A DNA stretch of 64,000 bases from Gordionus sp. m RMFG-2023 (Eukaryota > Nematomorpha > Gordioida > Chordodea > Parachordodidae), in NCBI RefSeq assembly GCF_954871325.1, contig NC_088775.1, forward strand, positions 68,177,561-68,241,560, given 5' to 3'. The notes below the pieces were generated by a model. It saw nothing but the letters and a program-made list of their open reading frames with translations. It was not told the DNA's origin and made no database searches. Of this stretch, positions 10,684 through 23,734 are shown piece after piece. A program made the translations under genes and the position numbers. The number at the start of each line of letters is the position of its first letter. Position 1 is the first letter of the stretch.

Positions 10684-12224
10684 ATGGTAAAAAAATCATT
10701 CCAAGCATTAACCCTGAAGCATTAAAAAGAAATAATTGATAAATTAAACACTACATCAAAAACACAAATAGCATCAAATTACAATTGCCACGTCTCGATT
10801 ATCTACCGTTATGAAGAAAATATATGCTCACAATTTCTAAGGAATAAACCTCCTACAACTAAAAGAGTTAGAATGAGTTGTTACCCAAAGACAGAAGCAG
10901 CTTTATTGGTTTGGTTAACCCAAATGCGAAGTAAAAATTGCAGTCTAAAGTGATTTTAGAAAAAGCTATGTTTTTTAGCCAAACATTCAATGAAGGTAAT
11001 TATAAGTTTTTATTATATATATATATAAATTATAGGCATTCCTACTAGCAGCTGGTTGCAGAGATTTAGGAAAAGACAGAATATAAATTTTCATAATGTT
11101 TGCAATGAAAAGGGGAGTGCAGATATTATTAATGCAAATGAATGGAGCAGAAATACACTCCCATCTCTGATTAAAGATTATCAAAGGAGTAATATTTACA
11201 ATTGTGATGAGACAGGACTATACTACCGAACATTACCAAAGGGCACAATGGAATTTAGTGGAACTCAACCACTGGGCTTCAAACCAGACAAGGAAAAGGT
11301 CACAGTTCTATTTATCATAAATGGGGATGGATCTGATAAAAAGTTATATGTTGTAGGGAAATTTAAAAACCCTAGGTGCTTTAAAAATAAAAAATTACCA
11401 GTAAAATACTACTCCAATAAAAGCAGCTGGATGACAACCACAACTTTTAAAGATATCCTAAGAGAATGGGATTCCTCATTAGTGAAGAAAATTTTATTGT
11501 TTTGTGACAATGCATCTTGTCACAAAACAAAATTAACATTTAACAATATAAAATTAATTTTTTTACCAGCAAATACAAAATCATTAATTCAACCTTTGGA
11601 CATGGGTGCAATTAGATCCTTAAAATGTCATTATAGAAAGGGTATCATGAGAAAAATGATAACATTGATGGAAGGAAATGACACCACCTCTTTTTATAAA
11701 AGATTTACACTTTATGATAGCCTCTATCTTATAAAATTTGCATGGGGTGAGGTGACAAGTACCACAATAAAATGTTTTATTGAAGCTAAATTTTTTGATA
11801 AGTCTATGGCATTTGATTGGGAATCGGAGGATGATATAGCACTAACTGACAACGAAGAAGATGAATTTGATCCCATATTTGATGAATATGCGTTACACGA
11901 TGATGATGCTAGCTGCCATGGAATTTTGGATGATCAGGATATTTGTAATCAGATAAGATTAGAGTTGGAAGGTTTAATTACTTAAAATTTTAATTAATCT
12001 TATTTTTTATAGAAGGTTATGAAAGCTCCGAGAATGACGAAGGGAACCTAGAGATATCTGATCATTTAATTACAAAAAATCACGCTCTTAATGGTTATTA
12101 TACTTTTCTTGAATATGCTCATGAACATCTAAGGGATCAAGATTCACTGCTAGAGAATATAGTGGAAAAAGAATTATTTACTCCAGAGTCTAGCCAAACT
12201 CTTATCAGAAAATATTTTTATTAA
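10684..12224 (+). CDS. Tigger/pogo transposase, three exons, lightly damaged
   Basis: Exon 1 (10684-10995) encodes the N-terminal helix-turn-helix and CENP-B-type DNA-binding region (TEAALLVWLTQMRSKNCSL). A 40-bp GT-AG intron (10996-11035) leads to exon 2 (11036-11971, starting GIPTSSWLQRFRKRQNINF) with the DDE_1 catalytic domain. Its three acidic motifs are all present: YNCDETGLYYR, LLFCDNASCHKT and SLIQPLDMGAIRSLK, giving the D, D, D triad of pogo elements. A 41-bp intron (11972-12012) precedes exon 3 (12013-12224), which ends SSQTLIRKYFY and a stop, like the usual Tigger tail. The catalytic exon is open throughout. Exon 1 has one stop (10723-10725) and one frame change near 10948, so the copy is probably dead but young. 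Full length would be about 485 residues, normal for the family. Confidence 0.88.
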
Positions 12225-12909
12225 ATCTTACATTACTTTATAATAATTGTGATGCATGTATAATAAAATTAGTTCAAATAAAATCTTATGTTAACAAAGC
12301 ATTAATAAACTTTCATTCCAGCATGGTCTGTTAATACATTTACATTTATAATATTAGAATTCATAAGATTTGAATAGGCACAGGATTTTAAATCTATTAT
12401 CATGTGAATGAAAACAAAACACTTAATAAACTTTAATTCTTTTATATTAATCTTATTGTTTCCAGTTTTTTAGGCAAAATATTTTAAAATTTGGCTTTAA
12501 TAATAAATTAGAATTTAAAAAGTGATAATATATTTGTGTAAAATTATATTTCAGTAAATTTAATGAAGGTAAAATGACAAAGGTAGTTAAAATTAATGGA
12601 AATAAATATTAGGGTATTGTAAAGGAAAAAATGTTATTATCTTCCACAAAAGCTTTTTTTTTAATTCTTACATATCTTAAATAAAAAATGAGATAAAATC
12701 AAGTAAACAAATTTAATTAAAATAATTTTATTCAATAAAAAATAATTTATTAACAACTATAATGCTAATACATAAATATAATACATAAATAATTACAATC
12801 ATTTTATAATTAAAAGTCTTGTTTTCTTTGTTCCTTTCTGTCTATAATCATGTCTAGATCTAAAGAAAATATAAATATATATATCAAAATATATCACATT
12901 ACTTTCAAG

Positions 12910-15292
12910 CAGGGGCATCGCTATCCTTTACAATCTCAGGGGGCTCAACTAAAAAAATTTTATGGGGGGCGAAAATTACTAAACTCTTGAAGGATTATTC
13001 TTATTTTCATATTTTGTTTTTTATATTATACGTACAAAATAAACTAGAATATAAATAATTAAGACTAGAATATTGATCATTAAGACTAGAATATAAATAT
13101 CATTAAGACTAGAATATAAATATCATTAAGACTAGAATATAAATATCATTAAGACTAGAATATAAATATCATTAAGACTAGAATATAAATAATTAAGACT
13201 AGAATATAAATAATTAAAACTAGAATATAAATAATTAAAACAATACATTTTTACAAATTTTTCAATACAAAATCTATTTACTACAGTATAAAGTATTTTT
13301 AATTGCTGATATAAAAAATTTCGCGTCTAAAGAATTACAAGTGATAAAACCGATTAATTAATTCATACATATGCCTCAATTGTTAATGTTTTTAAAAACC
13401 CCATAAGGCAATATAATTCTAAGCAACTAACATTAACAAAAGGTCATGAAACTAATATAACTCTCTCTTACCATTTTAGACAAAGTTTTATAGAATGGAC
13501 TAATAAGGAAAAATTTATAGGACTAACCAAATCAACAATTCTTGAAGAAGAGAATATAAACGACCAATCCAAATCATAAAACTATATGGTGGTTAGAGCT
13601 TCCTCTTAGATGACATGATGGAAGCTAGATAAGTAATCGAGAAAATTATTGTGAGATATTAAATTTCTAAAAAATTATCTTCCATTTTTCATCCTATATA
13701 AACTACTGGACAGTTGATCATTGTTGCTCATCTTAATTATGCAATCATATGCTCTCAGCAGCTGTAGTAATAATCTTAAATTACATAGCCACACAAATAA
13801 TAGATGCTGGTTAATTTGCAGTCATAGCCATGACATGCACGATGTTAACTCATATCAAAATCTAGTATATTAATTTTAAAATGTATTTCATTTCAGTGTA
13901 TTTATTTTTGTAAATATAATATATAAAAAGTAATATTCCAATTATAGTGTCCATTTTTCAAAAATATATATAAATAAGCAAACTATTCTAAATTTATTTA
14001 GCATTTTTATTAAAATATAGTTTATTATTAAGTTAGGATAAACAAATAAATATATAATTATCAAATTATGAAAGAATGATTGAGTAAACAATTTAGCCAA
14101 TATTATCTTTATTAATGTAAAAAGAATAATAGTGTATGATTTTTTAAGATATTGACTATTTATATAGAAAATATTTACTATGTTTTATTTAGCTAATATT
14201 TTGACATCACCTTATGTGATTATAATAGAAAAATTTAAAAAAAATTTTCCATTTCTAGTGTCCTGCTCCTGAAAAGTGAAAATATATTGTAAAGCAATTT
14301 TTGCTTAACTTGAAAACTAAAGAAATCAATATTGTTTAATACTCTGGTGAAAAATGACTTAAATAGAAATTCTATAGAAATTAGGCAAATTTGGGAGGAA
14401 ATAGGAAAAACATATAACTTCAATTATGATCAAGTGAAAAAGAAACCTTCCATTAAAATAGATCATTAACTAAGAAATTTTTATTTTTTAAAACTTAAAT
14501 GTCCAAAGTGTTTTGTTATTAATTTGTGAAAATTTTAAGGATTTTTTCAAAACATTTTGGACACAGACTTATATATAAATTTATTTACCTATTTTCTTTC
14601 TTTTAACATTTTTTTTTTCAATATTTATATCTTTTAAAACTACAATTAATCGTCTTTCAACTAAATCAAAGTTTGAATTTTAAAAACTGTATAAAATATA
14701 CTTTGTTCATCACCAGCTTTATTATCGAATCCTCTTCTTTGGTCCTCAAAATTTTTGCTACTTTTATCTTTAGTTTTCTTCATAAAGTCTTTAATGCTTA
14801 AATTTTTAAATCGCAAAGTCATTTTATTTAAATAGTGATTTTAAACTCGGCTTACAATATTAAATTTGTTAATTTTCAATTAATAAATCTTTATATTTAT
14901 TTAATTAGGGTTATATAATAATTTAATTAATAAAAATCAATTAAACTTCAACTGTTAATGCTAAATTGATATTTAAACATTATGCATGGTATTGATATTT
15001 TATTTTTAACAAAGAATTTGATTGCAAGCTGACATAGTGAAAATATAATTTATATGTATTAATCTAATCCAATAAAATTTAGATAGTCTTATTAATTTTT
15101 AAATAATAAAATTAAATCTATATATTACTTAATAGAATTATAATAAATAGGGGACAATCAAAAAAAGTTCTTATTAGTTTAAGGATATATTAAGGAACCA
15201 TTAAAAAAAAAAAATTTTTTTGCTTCAGGGGGCTATTCAAATTTTTCAGGGGGCTTGAGCCCCTGCGCCCCCCCCCCCTAGTGACGCCACTG
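12910..15292. mobile_element. hAT element inserted in the Tigger, 2383 bp
   Basis: The left end CAGGGGCATCGCTATCC and the right end (inward CAGTGGCGTCACTAGGGGG) share the CAGKGGCRTC...CTA pattern common to hAT ends, followed on both sides by a subterminal CAGGGGGCT word. A perfect 8-bp target duplication CTTTCAAG lies at 12902-12909 and 15293-15300. No transposase is recognisable inside, so it looks non-autonomous. The interior holds a 23-bp tandem repeat (13060-13240). Confidence 0.93.
13060..13242. repeat. 23-bp tandem repeat, about eight copies
   Basis: The unit ATTAAGACTAGAATATAAAT, plus ATC in the middle copies, repeats head to tail. Outer copies lack the ATC and are about 20 bp. It lies inside the hAT at 12910-15292. 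Confidence 0.9.
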
Positions 15293-15716
15293 CTTTCAAG
15301 TGCTTCAGATATTTTAATATTATTTGATTGATCTAAATTAATTGAATACTTTTTAATAACTTGATGAATTGACGATAAAAATATAGGATTATTGGTGGGA
15401 AGAAAAAAAAGCTATGATCATATGTTTCAACAAATAAGATAAATTTTTAAAATTAGTTTTTTTTATTCGTTACATAACTTATTCATATTAAAATAAATAG
15501 TTGGTTACATTAATTAAAAATTGTATTTATTGCAAAGTTTGATGGCTTATATGATTAAAATATTTATAGATGATAAATATCTTTATAAAAAACACAAACT
15601 GATTTTTAATAAATAAATTGTTGAATTTTAATCGTATAATTGCGAAAAATCGGATAATTGCGAAATTTTTAAATATTTCGGTCCCAAGCTTTCGCAATTA
15701 TACGGTTTTGACTATA

Positions 15717-18061
15717 GTTGTAAAAAGAGATAATGTTTTTTAAGAGAAATAAAGATAAAATAAAATAAGCGATATTGCCTTCCTTGAATATCATGGTATT
15801 TTAACATTCGAAATATATTTAACAGTAATAGTGAGATTTAGTAATGAGTATTATAAAAGAAAATATAAATTTATTAATCTTATCTATTTTGAATCTAGAA
15901 TAACCATATCAATATTATATTTAAGAATATTTGAATCCATAGAGATCAATAATATAGAATGAATTAAGAAAATATAGTAGTTTCCATTTCATCTTTAAAT
16001 TTTAATTCATTGATTCTAGAAATAAACATATGATTAAATACTAATTCAAAAATAGTCAACCATTATCAATAATACTAGATCAATTAATAACACTTGTTAA
16101 GTCATATTCTTTCAAAATTATTGAACCGGAAAACCGCACCATTTGGATTAAACCTTTATAAGCAACTCAATCAGAAAATTATTTTACTAAATTCGAATAT
16201 CTAACGATTGACAACATTCATCTATCACGTAACCTTCAAAGTACCCTGCATATGGTATATGACAACAAAGATACATAATAATGTTTTTTTTAATTTTTAC
16301 AATCATAGAGAGCCGAGAGAGAGGGCATTTGCCTTACATGTGGGAAGCTCAGAATTTTTATATTATTTGGAAATTTTGTTACATTACGAAAAGTTAATTC
16401 TAAGTCTGGGCCAGGCATCCTTATTTTTTTTATTTGTCTGTGTCTCCAACTTTTATTCATTTTTGAATAAAAATACCTCAATTTAATTTTTATTGTCTTC
16501 ATCTAAAAAAATTTATCACTTCTAATTTTAGTTTAAATCTCGTACAAATACCATCCTATATCATAAACATTGCTGTTCAAAATTAACCGGCTGATAAACT
16601 TATTGAAAAAATATCTGATATAATCAACAACATCTAATAACGCTTTAAACACTTTTATTTTTTTAAGTGATTCTGATGAGGAGAAAAATGAGATTGCTCT
16701 TATGAAAGCTGAAGGGCATATTACATATCATTAATACAAACTTGTTAACGATACTTTTTAACAGTATCGGAATCTTACAGTAACGAGATAATCGATAGCG
16801 ATAAAAATACATTCTCCTCAAAAAATTATTGATACTTTTTGAAGAAAATTAATTATATAACAAATAAATCAACTATAATGAAAATATAGCAATAAATAAA
16901 ATATTTATAAATTAACATCAATCCTATAATATAAGACAGGCGAATAGCTGGAAAATTTTTACAGAAAGGAATTGGGGTATTGATTCTTTTAATTGAAGCA
17001 AACTTTTTGGAACATTAAAAATAAATAATCATCATATAAAATTTATTATAACTAAACATATTTATAAAAATGACAATAATAAATATTGGAAAATGCAAAA
17101 TATTTAGGAGTAAATATAATATTGTTAATAATGCTTTAATATTAACTTCTTGTCAATAAAATCGAATATATAATCTATTTGAAATAAAATAGTTGTTTGA
17201 ATTTAATTAAATTTATTGCCTTACTTCAATAAGAAAAATATAATTGACACGATTTATATTTATATTTAGCTTTTTCTTAACTTATTTCAGTTTATATCCT
17301 TTTAAATTACATTTTATTTTATTATTGCGTAACTTAAAATGATTTATTATTTACTTATTGATGTTGACAAAAAAAGATATATAAAGACAGTTGTTAATTT
17401 ATCTTTAAGACTAGTTACAAATTTTATTATAGAGTAATCTATTTATAAAATAAAAAAATATATATATCAACATATCTTCTATCTTTCCTTATATAATAAA
17501 ATTTAAGAAATATACTTGAATAAGAAAAGTATAAAATACAATAAAATTAAAACATTGTTTTCGTTTTCTTCTACTATTGTTGTTACCTAAAACATATTCG
17601 TTATCATTGGCATGTCTATATCGTATTTGATCTTATATGTTGGTTTGTCCATATCTTTTTCGAGCTTGTACGTTGGTCCAAATCGTTAGCGTGTTATCCT
17701 TATCGAAAGTTGTCTTCATCAATCGTTAATTCGTCTAGTTAACTTGTTTATCGTACTCAGTTGTTATTATTACCAATTTTTAAAATTGTTATTATCATCG
17801 AATTGATCGAATAATGGATATTGGAATAAGATAAGGAATTGAATGTATCAAATATGTCAGAATAATAAATCAGCAAGATTATTATATAAACTTTTAGCAT
17901 TTTATTTTAATTTAGCGTTTTATTAATTAATTTTTTATTAGTTCTGTGTTTTATGTTGTATTTTTTTATTATTTTTTATATTAAGTTAAGTTACATGATT
18001 TTTTAAGTTAGCAGGTGTTTTATTTATTCTTGTAGGTCTAGAAATTGATGTTAGTATGTCG
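15717..18061. other. AT-rich stretch, no gene recognised
   Basis: Frames at about 16208-16502 on both strands overlap each other and match nothing I know. Near 16670-16730 the plus strand reads SDSDEEKNEIALMKAEGH, an acidic leader-like peptide without a continuing frame. Segment 17560-17800 is slightly less AT-rich with repeated CGTTNNNNNTATCG words. I find no element ends that pair with each other. Confidence 0.4.
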
Positions 18062-18133
18062 GTATGACTAAATACTGCATTGCCAAAATGCATTGCTAAA
18101 AAGAAATTAATCATAATCAATCAAAATTTGACT

Positions 18134-19540
18134 TCCACACAACCGAACTCTCATCCCTCAGTCATCTCGGCTCTCCAGTCGGTGGCCTGGAATCCATCAA
18201 TCACTTCTTCACTAACGCATCATCCAGCTTACTTCATTTCAAAAACATCTCTAAGCTTCTCCCTCCACATCAAGCTTTTTTTCTCTTCAAAAACTTTTAT
18301 TACATTCCTAAAATTCTCTAAGCCCTTCGATCCACCTCAATTTTCAAATTCCCTGATAAAATCTTTTGAAATCTCCGTCAAATCGCTCGCTGAAGAGATC
18401 CTTAATCTTCGCTTTAACCATAATTCATGGTTACAAGCATCTCTTCCATGCAAGCTCTAGGGTATCGACTTACGCTCACCTCTAACTCTCTCCATCAGTG
18501 GTTTTATCGCCTCTCGTCTTTGATCCGATTCACACATTAGCCAGCTTTCCAACTTCCCTGACCCCTTATTAGCTGAAGTCTAGACCATTTGGGACAACGC
18601 ACGACCCTCCTCATGTTCACAGAGAGACTGGGATATTCCACTCAACGAAGGCTCAGTCGCTTACCTAAAATCGAGCCTTCACGACGACGATCTCACAGTT
18701 TTTCACCAATTGAACCGAAGATCTGGCGAATTTCTGGAAACCATACCCTCCAACAACCTCGATTTGTTGCTCACTGCTGACGAGCTAAGATTTGCTATTG
18801 GACTACGGCTCAATTGCTAAATTTTCCGTACCAATGCAAACATTGCGAAACCAGCGTCGACAGAAAGGGTAGGCACTGCCTCCATTGTCGCTTTTGTCGT
18901 GGCCGCTTTTCACGGCACACCAAATGCAATGACATCATTTTACGCGCCCTCAAATCAGGAGGCATTCCATCTAAACTAGAACCAACCGGAATTTTCAGAA
19001 CCGATGGAAAACGTCCTGATGGAATGTCATTGATCCCCTGGTCAAGGGGTCAGCTCCTGGTTTGGGACTTCACCTGCATTGACCCAAATGCACCTTCTAA
19101 CCATAACGTCGATGCCCTCGCCCCCGCTGAATCCTGCAAAACAATAAAGTACAGTTCCTTAGACCCTTCTTTCTTATTCATACCCATCGCCTGCACCATT
19201 CTCACCACTTCGGTAGCAAAGCTCAACGTTTTTTCAAAGATTTAGGCAAACGGATCCGCGAAAAAACCGACCAGCCTAAGGAATCCCTCTTCTTACGCCA
19301 AAGACTTGCTACCGCCATCATTCGTTCTAACTATCTAAGCTTCATCTCTTCCATTGAATAACCTTCCATTTTCCAATCTTCCTTTTTTTTATCCCCTATC
19401 CTTTCCCGTAAATTCTATTTCTACAATTTTTCACCTTTATTTATTTTACCTTTTAAAAAATTAATTATTTGTTAATACATTTTGACATCATATCATATCA
19501 GTAAATATTCAAATAAAGTAACCCATGACCGGAAAAAAAA
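18134..19540 (+). pseudogene. 5'-truncated LINE (non-LTR retrotransposon), GC-rich
   Basis: Clearly richer in G+C than all around it. Across three frames it encodes the C-terminal part of a non-LTR reverse transcriptase protein: GSPVGGLESINHFFTNASSS and then HNSWLQASLPCK, the block after the RT palm, then CRFCRGRFSRHTKCNDIILR, GKRPDGMSLIPWSRGQ and LVWDFTCIDPNAPS. The final segment FLRQRLATAIIRSN ends at a stop at 19361. The RPDG...VWDxTC spacing resembles a PD-(D/E)XK nuclease-like tail known from several invertebrate LINE lineages. A 3' untranslated region follows and ends in GGAAAAAAAATAAAAT. The 5' part is missing, as usual for LINE insertions, and there are at least three frame breaks and stops. 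It interrupts the left arm of the 18062-23690 element. Confidence 0.8.
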
Positions 19541-21479
19541 TAAAATATTTTTTTTAAATAATTTTTAAAAACTTTTTTTTTAATAAACATAAATCAATTT
19601 TTTATTAAGTAAAAAATTGAGATTAAATATCAAATAATTTAAAATTCTATTTTTACTTAATATTATTGGAAAAAATATATATTTACTAGCTTATTACAAC
19701 TTAAATTTTATTTTTCAATTGCAAAATTTAACAAATATATATCCACAAGAGGGCGTTAAATGCATAAATATGAAAATATATTCTTAGGAAACCAGAATAA
19801 TTATTTAATAGCGCTTTTTTCATATTTGGGTGCAAATACATGTGAAAAACCTAAAAAAATTTTAAAAATAGGAAATTCTTCATTTTTGGTTTATACGTGT
19901 ACATTAACGCGTTAAGCATTATCCCCAAAAATATTTTGAAAATATTATAATTTGACCAAATGCCAAGCTCAAAACCGACCCCTTACTAAATATTCGATCG
20001 ACCAAATATGGTAGTAATATTATTTGGGAAATGTTCATTTTTGGTTTATTGATCTATAAATATGTGTAAATAATTATCCCAAAGAATATTTTAAAAATAT
20101 CATAATCTGACATATAACATCATTTTATGACATCGGCCTGTAATTTTATATATTTCATTACTATAAAAAATTTTTTTTGTATTTTTATAAATTTTGAAAA
20201 TATGATCCGAAATAAATTTTTATGCCCTCTATTATATGATTTTCCAGTTATTGAATTGATATTTATTAAATCCATTCTTTTAAATTGGCAAGGTCAGTGT
20301 TTAATTTAATAAGATCTAAGGACCGGGGCATATGACTCGGGACATGGTTATCTTGCATAATATTATAGAAACGATTAATAAAAAAGTAGTTTAAGAAAAT
20401 TTAAAAATATAATATATATCATCAAGTCAATCTAATAATGAGTGAGGGGTGTGATCGATTTATAAAATATTAAAATTGGTATAAAAATTCTTGTTTTCAT
20501 CCATAAAGATAACCTTTTCAACTAAATTTATATTTAAACGCCTTATGTTTACAACAAACTCACGCTTAAGAGGAATTTATATAGTTTTTGTTCGAAAACA
20601 AAGGATGACTATATAACAAATACAAACAATATTCCATATATATTAATTATATTTAGTCACTCTTGAATAAATACATTTTGTATTTTTAATGTATTTTTTG
20701 CCTTCTCTTATGTTATTCCTTTCAAGAAAATATATTATTTATAGTTTGTTAAAACGTAACATCATGTTTAATTAGTTAATAAAATATTAAAATCATAAAA
20801 TATATAACGATGCTTTCTACAATTTTTATAAATAATAAAGATTTATATAAATCATTATTTAATTATTGTCATTAAATTTTATAACGTTATACATAGGTTG
20901 ATTGTGGCTAAAGTTAAATGGATTTCATAATAGATGGAATGACGCTTTGCAATGCTCTGCATCTTTAATTACGTAGAGCATATCTTCGAAAAAATATATG
21001 ATTGAGTTCTTACATGGATAATCAAATTATTTGAAGATCGACCTTTTCACTATAGTTTAATTAAAATCAAAACAAGCCAAGAAATTGAATATTTCAATCG
21101 GGATTCTAATTTACATTTATTTTGATCAAAAGTAACTCGATACTAAGAAGGCGTATTGGTTAGAATCTATATCCTGTCGAGAAGTTCATAGTAATGGTCT
21201 TAGAAGTTCTGTCCATGCTTACCACTATCATATTCGGTTGCAGTCCTTAGGTTCTAAAGCTTTCAAAATTCGCACATAATGTTCATGTAATAGAAAATCT
21301 TTAAATAATGCTATTTTTTATAAATATCTATTCGCATGCTTAGCAAATTTAGAATATTTTATTTTATTGTTTTCTATTTCGAGTGTAATAAATTGCTGGA
21401 ATCTTCATCTATTAAATCATTGACAAACTGGTATGATTAGAAAGAATCGAGATGAAAGAAGATAGAAGAAAATCTAAAG

Positions 21480-23230
21480 AAGTACGACAAAAGAAAATAT
21501 GTGGTCGGTTTTGTGCTCGGCATTCGGTCAAATCATAATATTTTCAAAATATTTTTTGGGATAATGCTTAACACGTTAATGTACACATATAAACCAAAAA
21601 TAAAAAATTTTCCATGCATAACGCCAGCAATGTAGTATATAGTCATTGAATCGGTTATCGGTCAAATAAAGATATTTTAAAAATATTTTTTTGGATAATA
21701 TTTTACACGTATTTATAGATATATAAACCAAATTTGAACATTTTCCAATTAATATTACTACCAAATTTGGCCGATCAAATATTTAATAAATGGTCGGTTG
21801 AGCTCGGCATTCGGTCAAATCATAATATTTTTTGGGATAATGCTTAGCACGTAAATGTACATGTATAAACCAATAATGAAGAATTTTCAATGTATAACGC
21901 CTGCAATGCAGTATTTTGGTTTCAAATCGGTTATCGGTCATCGGTCATATAAAGATATTTTTAAAATATTTTTTGGAATAATGATTTACACGTAATTATA
22001 GAAATAAACCAAAAATGAACATTTTCCAAATAATATTACTACCAAATTTGGTCGATCGAATATTTAGTAAGGGGCCGGTTTTGAGCTCGGCATTCGGTCA
22101 AATCATAATATTTTCAAAATATTTTTTAAGATAATGCTTAACACGTTATTGTACATGTATAAACCAAAGATAAAAATTTTCCATGGATAACGCCAGCAAT
22201 GCAGTATTTAGTCATTGGCCCGGTTTCAAATCGGTTATCTGTCAAATCAAGATATTTTAAAAATATTTTTTGGGATAATGCTTAACACGTTAATGTACAC
22301 ACATATAAACCAAAAATAAAAAAATTTCCATGCATAACGTCAGCAATGTAGTATTTAGTCATTGGCCCTGGTTCAAATCGGTTATCGGTCAAATTAAGAT
22401 AATTTAAAAATATTTTTGGGATAATGATTTACACGTAATTATAGATAAATAAACCATAAATGAACACTTTCCAAATAATATTTACTACCAAATTTGTTTA
22501 ATCGAATATTTAATAAGTGGTCGGTTATGAGCTCGCCATTCGGTCAAATCATAATATTTTTAAAATATTTTATAGGATAATGCTTAACATGTTATTGTAC
22601 ACATATAAACCATAAATGAAGAATTTCCAATGGATAACGTCAGAAATGCAGTATTATGGTCAAATCGGTTATCGGTCAAATCACGATACTTTTAAAATAT
22701 TTTTGGGGATATGATTTACACGTATAGATAAATAAACCAAAAATGAACATTTTACAAATAATATTACTACCAAATTTGGTCGATTGAATATTTAGTAAGG
22801 GGTCGGTTTTGAGCTCGGCATTCGGTCAAATCATAATATTTTCAAAATATTTTTTAGGATAATGTTTAACACGTTATTGTACACGTATAAATCAAAAATG
22901 AAGAATTTTCATGGATAACGCCAGCAATGCAATATTTAGTCATTGGCCCGGTTTCAAATCGGTTATCTGTCAAATCACGATATTTTTAAAAAAATTTTTG
23001 GGATAATGATTTACACGTATTTTTAGATAAATAAACCAAAAATGAACTCTCCAATTAATGTTACTACCAAATTTGGTTGATTAAATATATAGTAAGTGGT
23101 CGGTTTTGAGCTCGGCATTCGGTCAAATCATAATATTTTCAAAATATTTGTTAGGATAATGCTTAACACATAAATATACAGGTATAAACCAAAAATGAAA
23201 AGATTTTGATCAATAACGCCAGCAATATGT
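21480..23230. repeat. Tandem array with about 300-bp unit made of two related halves
   Basis: The word TCGGTCAAATCATAATATTT or close variants recurs at about 21527, 21808, 22095, 22538, 22820 and 23120. Between them lies a second related half with GGTTATCGGTCAAATCAAGA and ACCAAATTTGGTCGAT. Each half contains an ATATTTTAAAAATATTTTT palindrome, then a GGATAATGMTTAACACGT word and TATAAACCAAAAATGAA. So the unit is a dimer of two half-units of about 150 bp. An inverted set of the same words sits at 19890-20110 beside the left arm. Confidence 0.85.
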
Positions 23231-23734
23231 TCCTTACAAATTTTCTATTATTTTTCGATTCTAAATCTAAACCTACTCATTATTAAATGTCAAAGAAACT
23301 TATATTTTTTAAACATGTATTTACACTTAAATATAAGAAAAGCGCTATCCAATAATTATTCTGGTTTCCTAAGAATATATTTTCATATTTATGCATTTAA
23401 CGGCCTCTTATGGATATATATTTGTTAAATTTTGCAATTGAAAAATAAAATTTAAGTTGTAATAAGCTAATAAATATATTTTTTTCCCAATAATATTAAG
23501 TAAAAATAGAATTTTAAATTATTTGATATTTAATCTCAATTTTTTTACTTAATAAAAAATTGATTTATGTACATTAAAAAAAAAGTTTCTAAAAATAATT
23601 TAAAAAAGATATTATAAAATCAAATTTTGATTGATTATGATTAATTGCTTTTTAGCAATGCATTTTAGCAATGCAGTATTTAGTTTTACCCATTAGAATA
23701 TTTTTGTTTACAAAGTTATTATTTGTGTCAACTC

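Larger units (their letters stand above)
10388..15714 (+). mobile_element. Tigger/pogo (Tc1-mariner superfamily) DNA transposon
   Basis: The left end CAGTCAAAACGTTTGATTGC and the right end, read inward on the other strand as TAGTCAAAACCGTATAATTG, form imperfect terminal inverted repeats. Subterminal TTGCG/TCGCAATT words recur (for example GATAATTGCGAAAT at about 15651). TA dinucleotides lie on both sides (10386-10387 and 15715-15716), as expected for this superfamily. The element encodes a pogo-type transposase (10684-12224). Its length is inflated by a 2383-bp hAT insertion at 12910-15292, so the original element was about 2.9 kb. Confidence 0.88.
18062..23690. mobile_element. Large inverted-repeat (foldback-type) element, split by a LINE
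   Basis: The left end (CTAAATACTGCATTGCC, then CATTGCTAAAAAGAAATTAA and TCATAATCAATCAAAATTTG) is matched in reverse by the right end at 23627-23690. After the LINE insertion the left arm resumes at about 19535-19850 with segments such as GAGGGCGTTAAATGCATAAA and GGAAACCAGAATAATTATT. These match, inverted, the right arm at about 23330-23620. Total arm length is thus near 400 bp. The interior is a tandem array (21480-23230) with scattered units at 19860-20060. No transposase is visible. No clear target duplication was read. Confidence 0.82.

Noticed and set aside
16208-16502. Opposed frames of 70-92 codons
   Set aside because: No recognisable motif; A/T-driven composition; they overlap each other.
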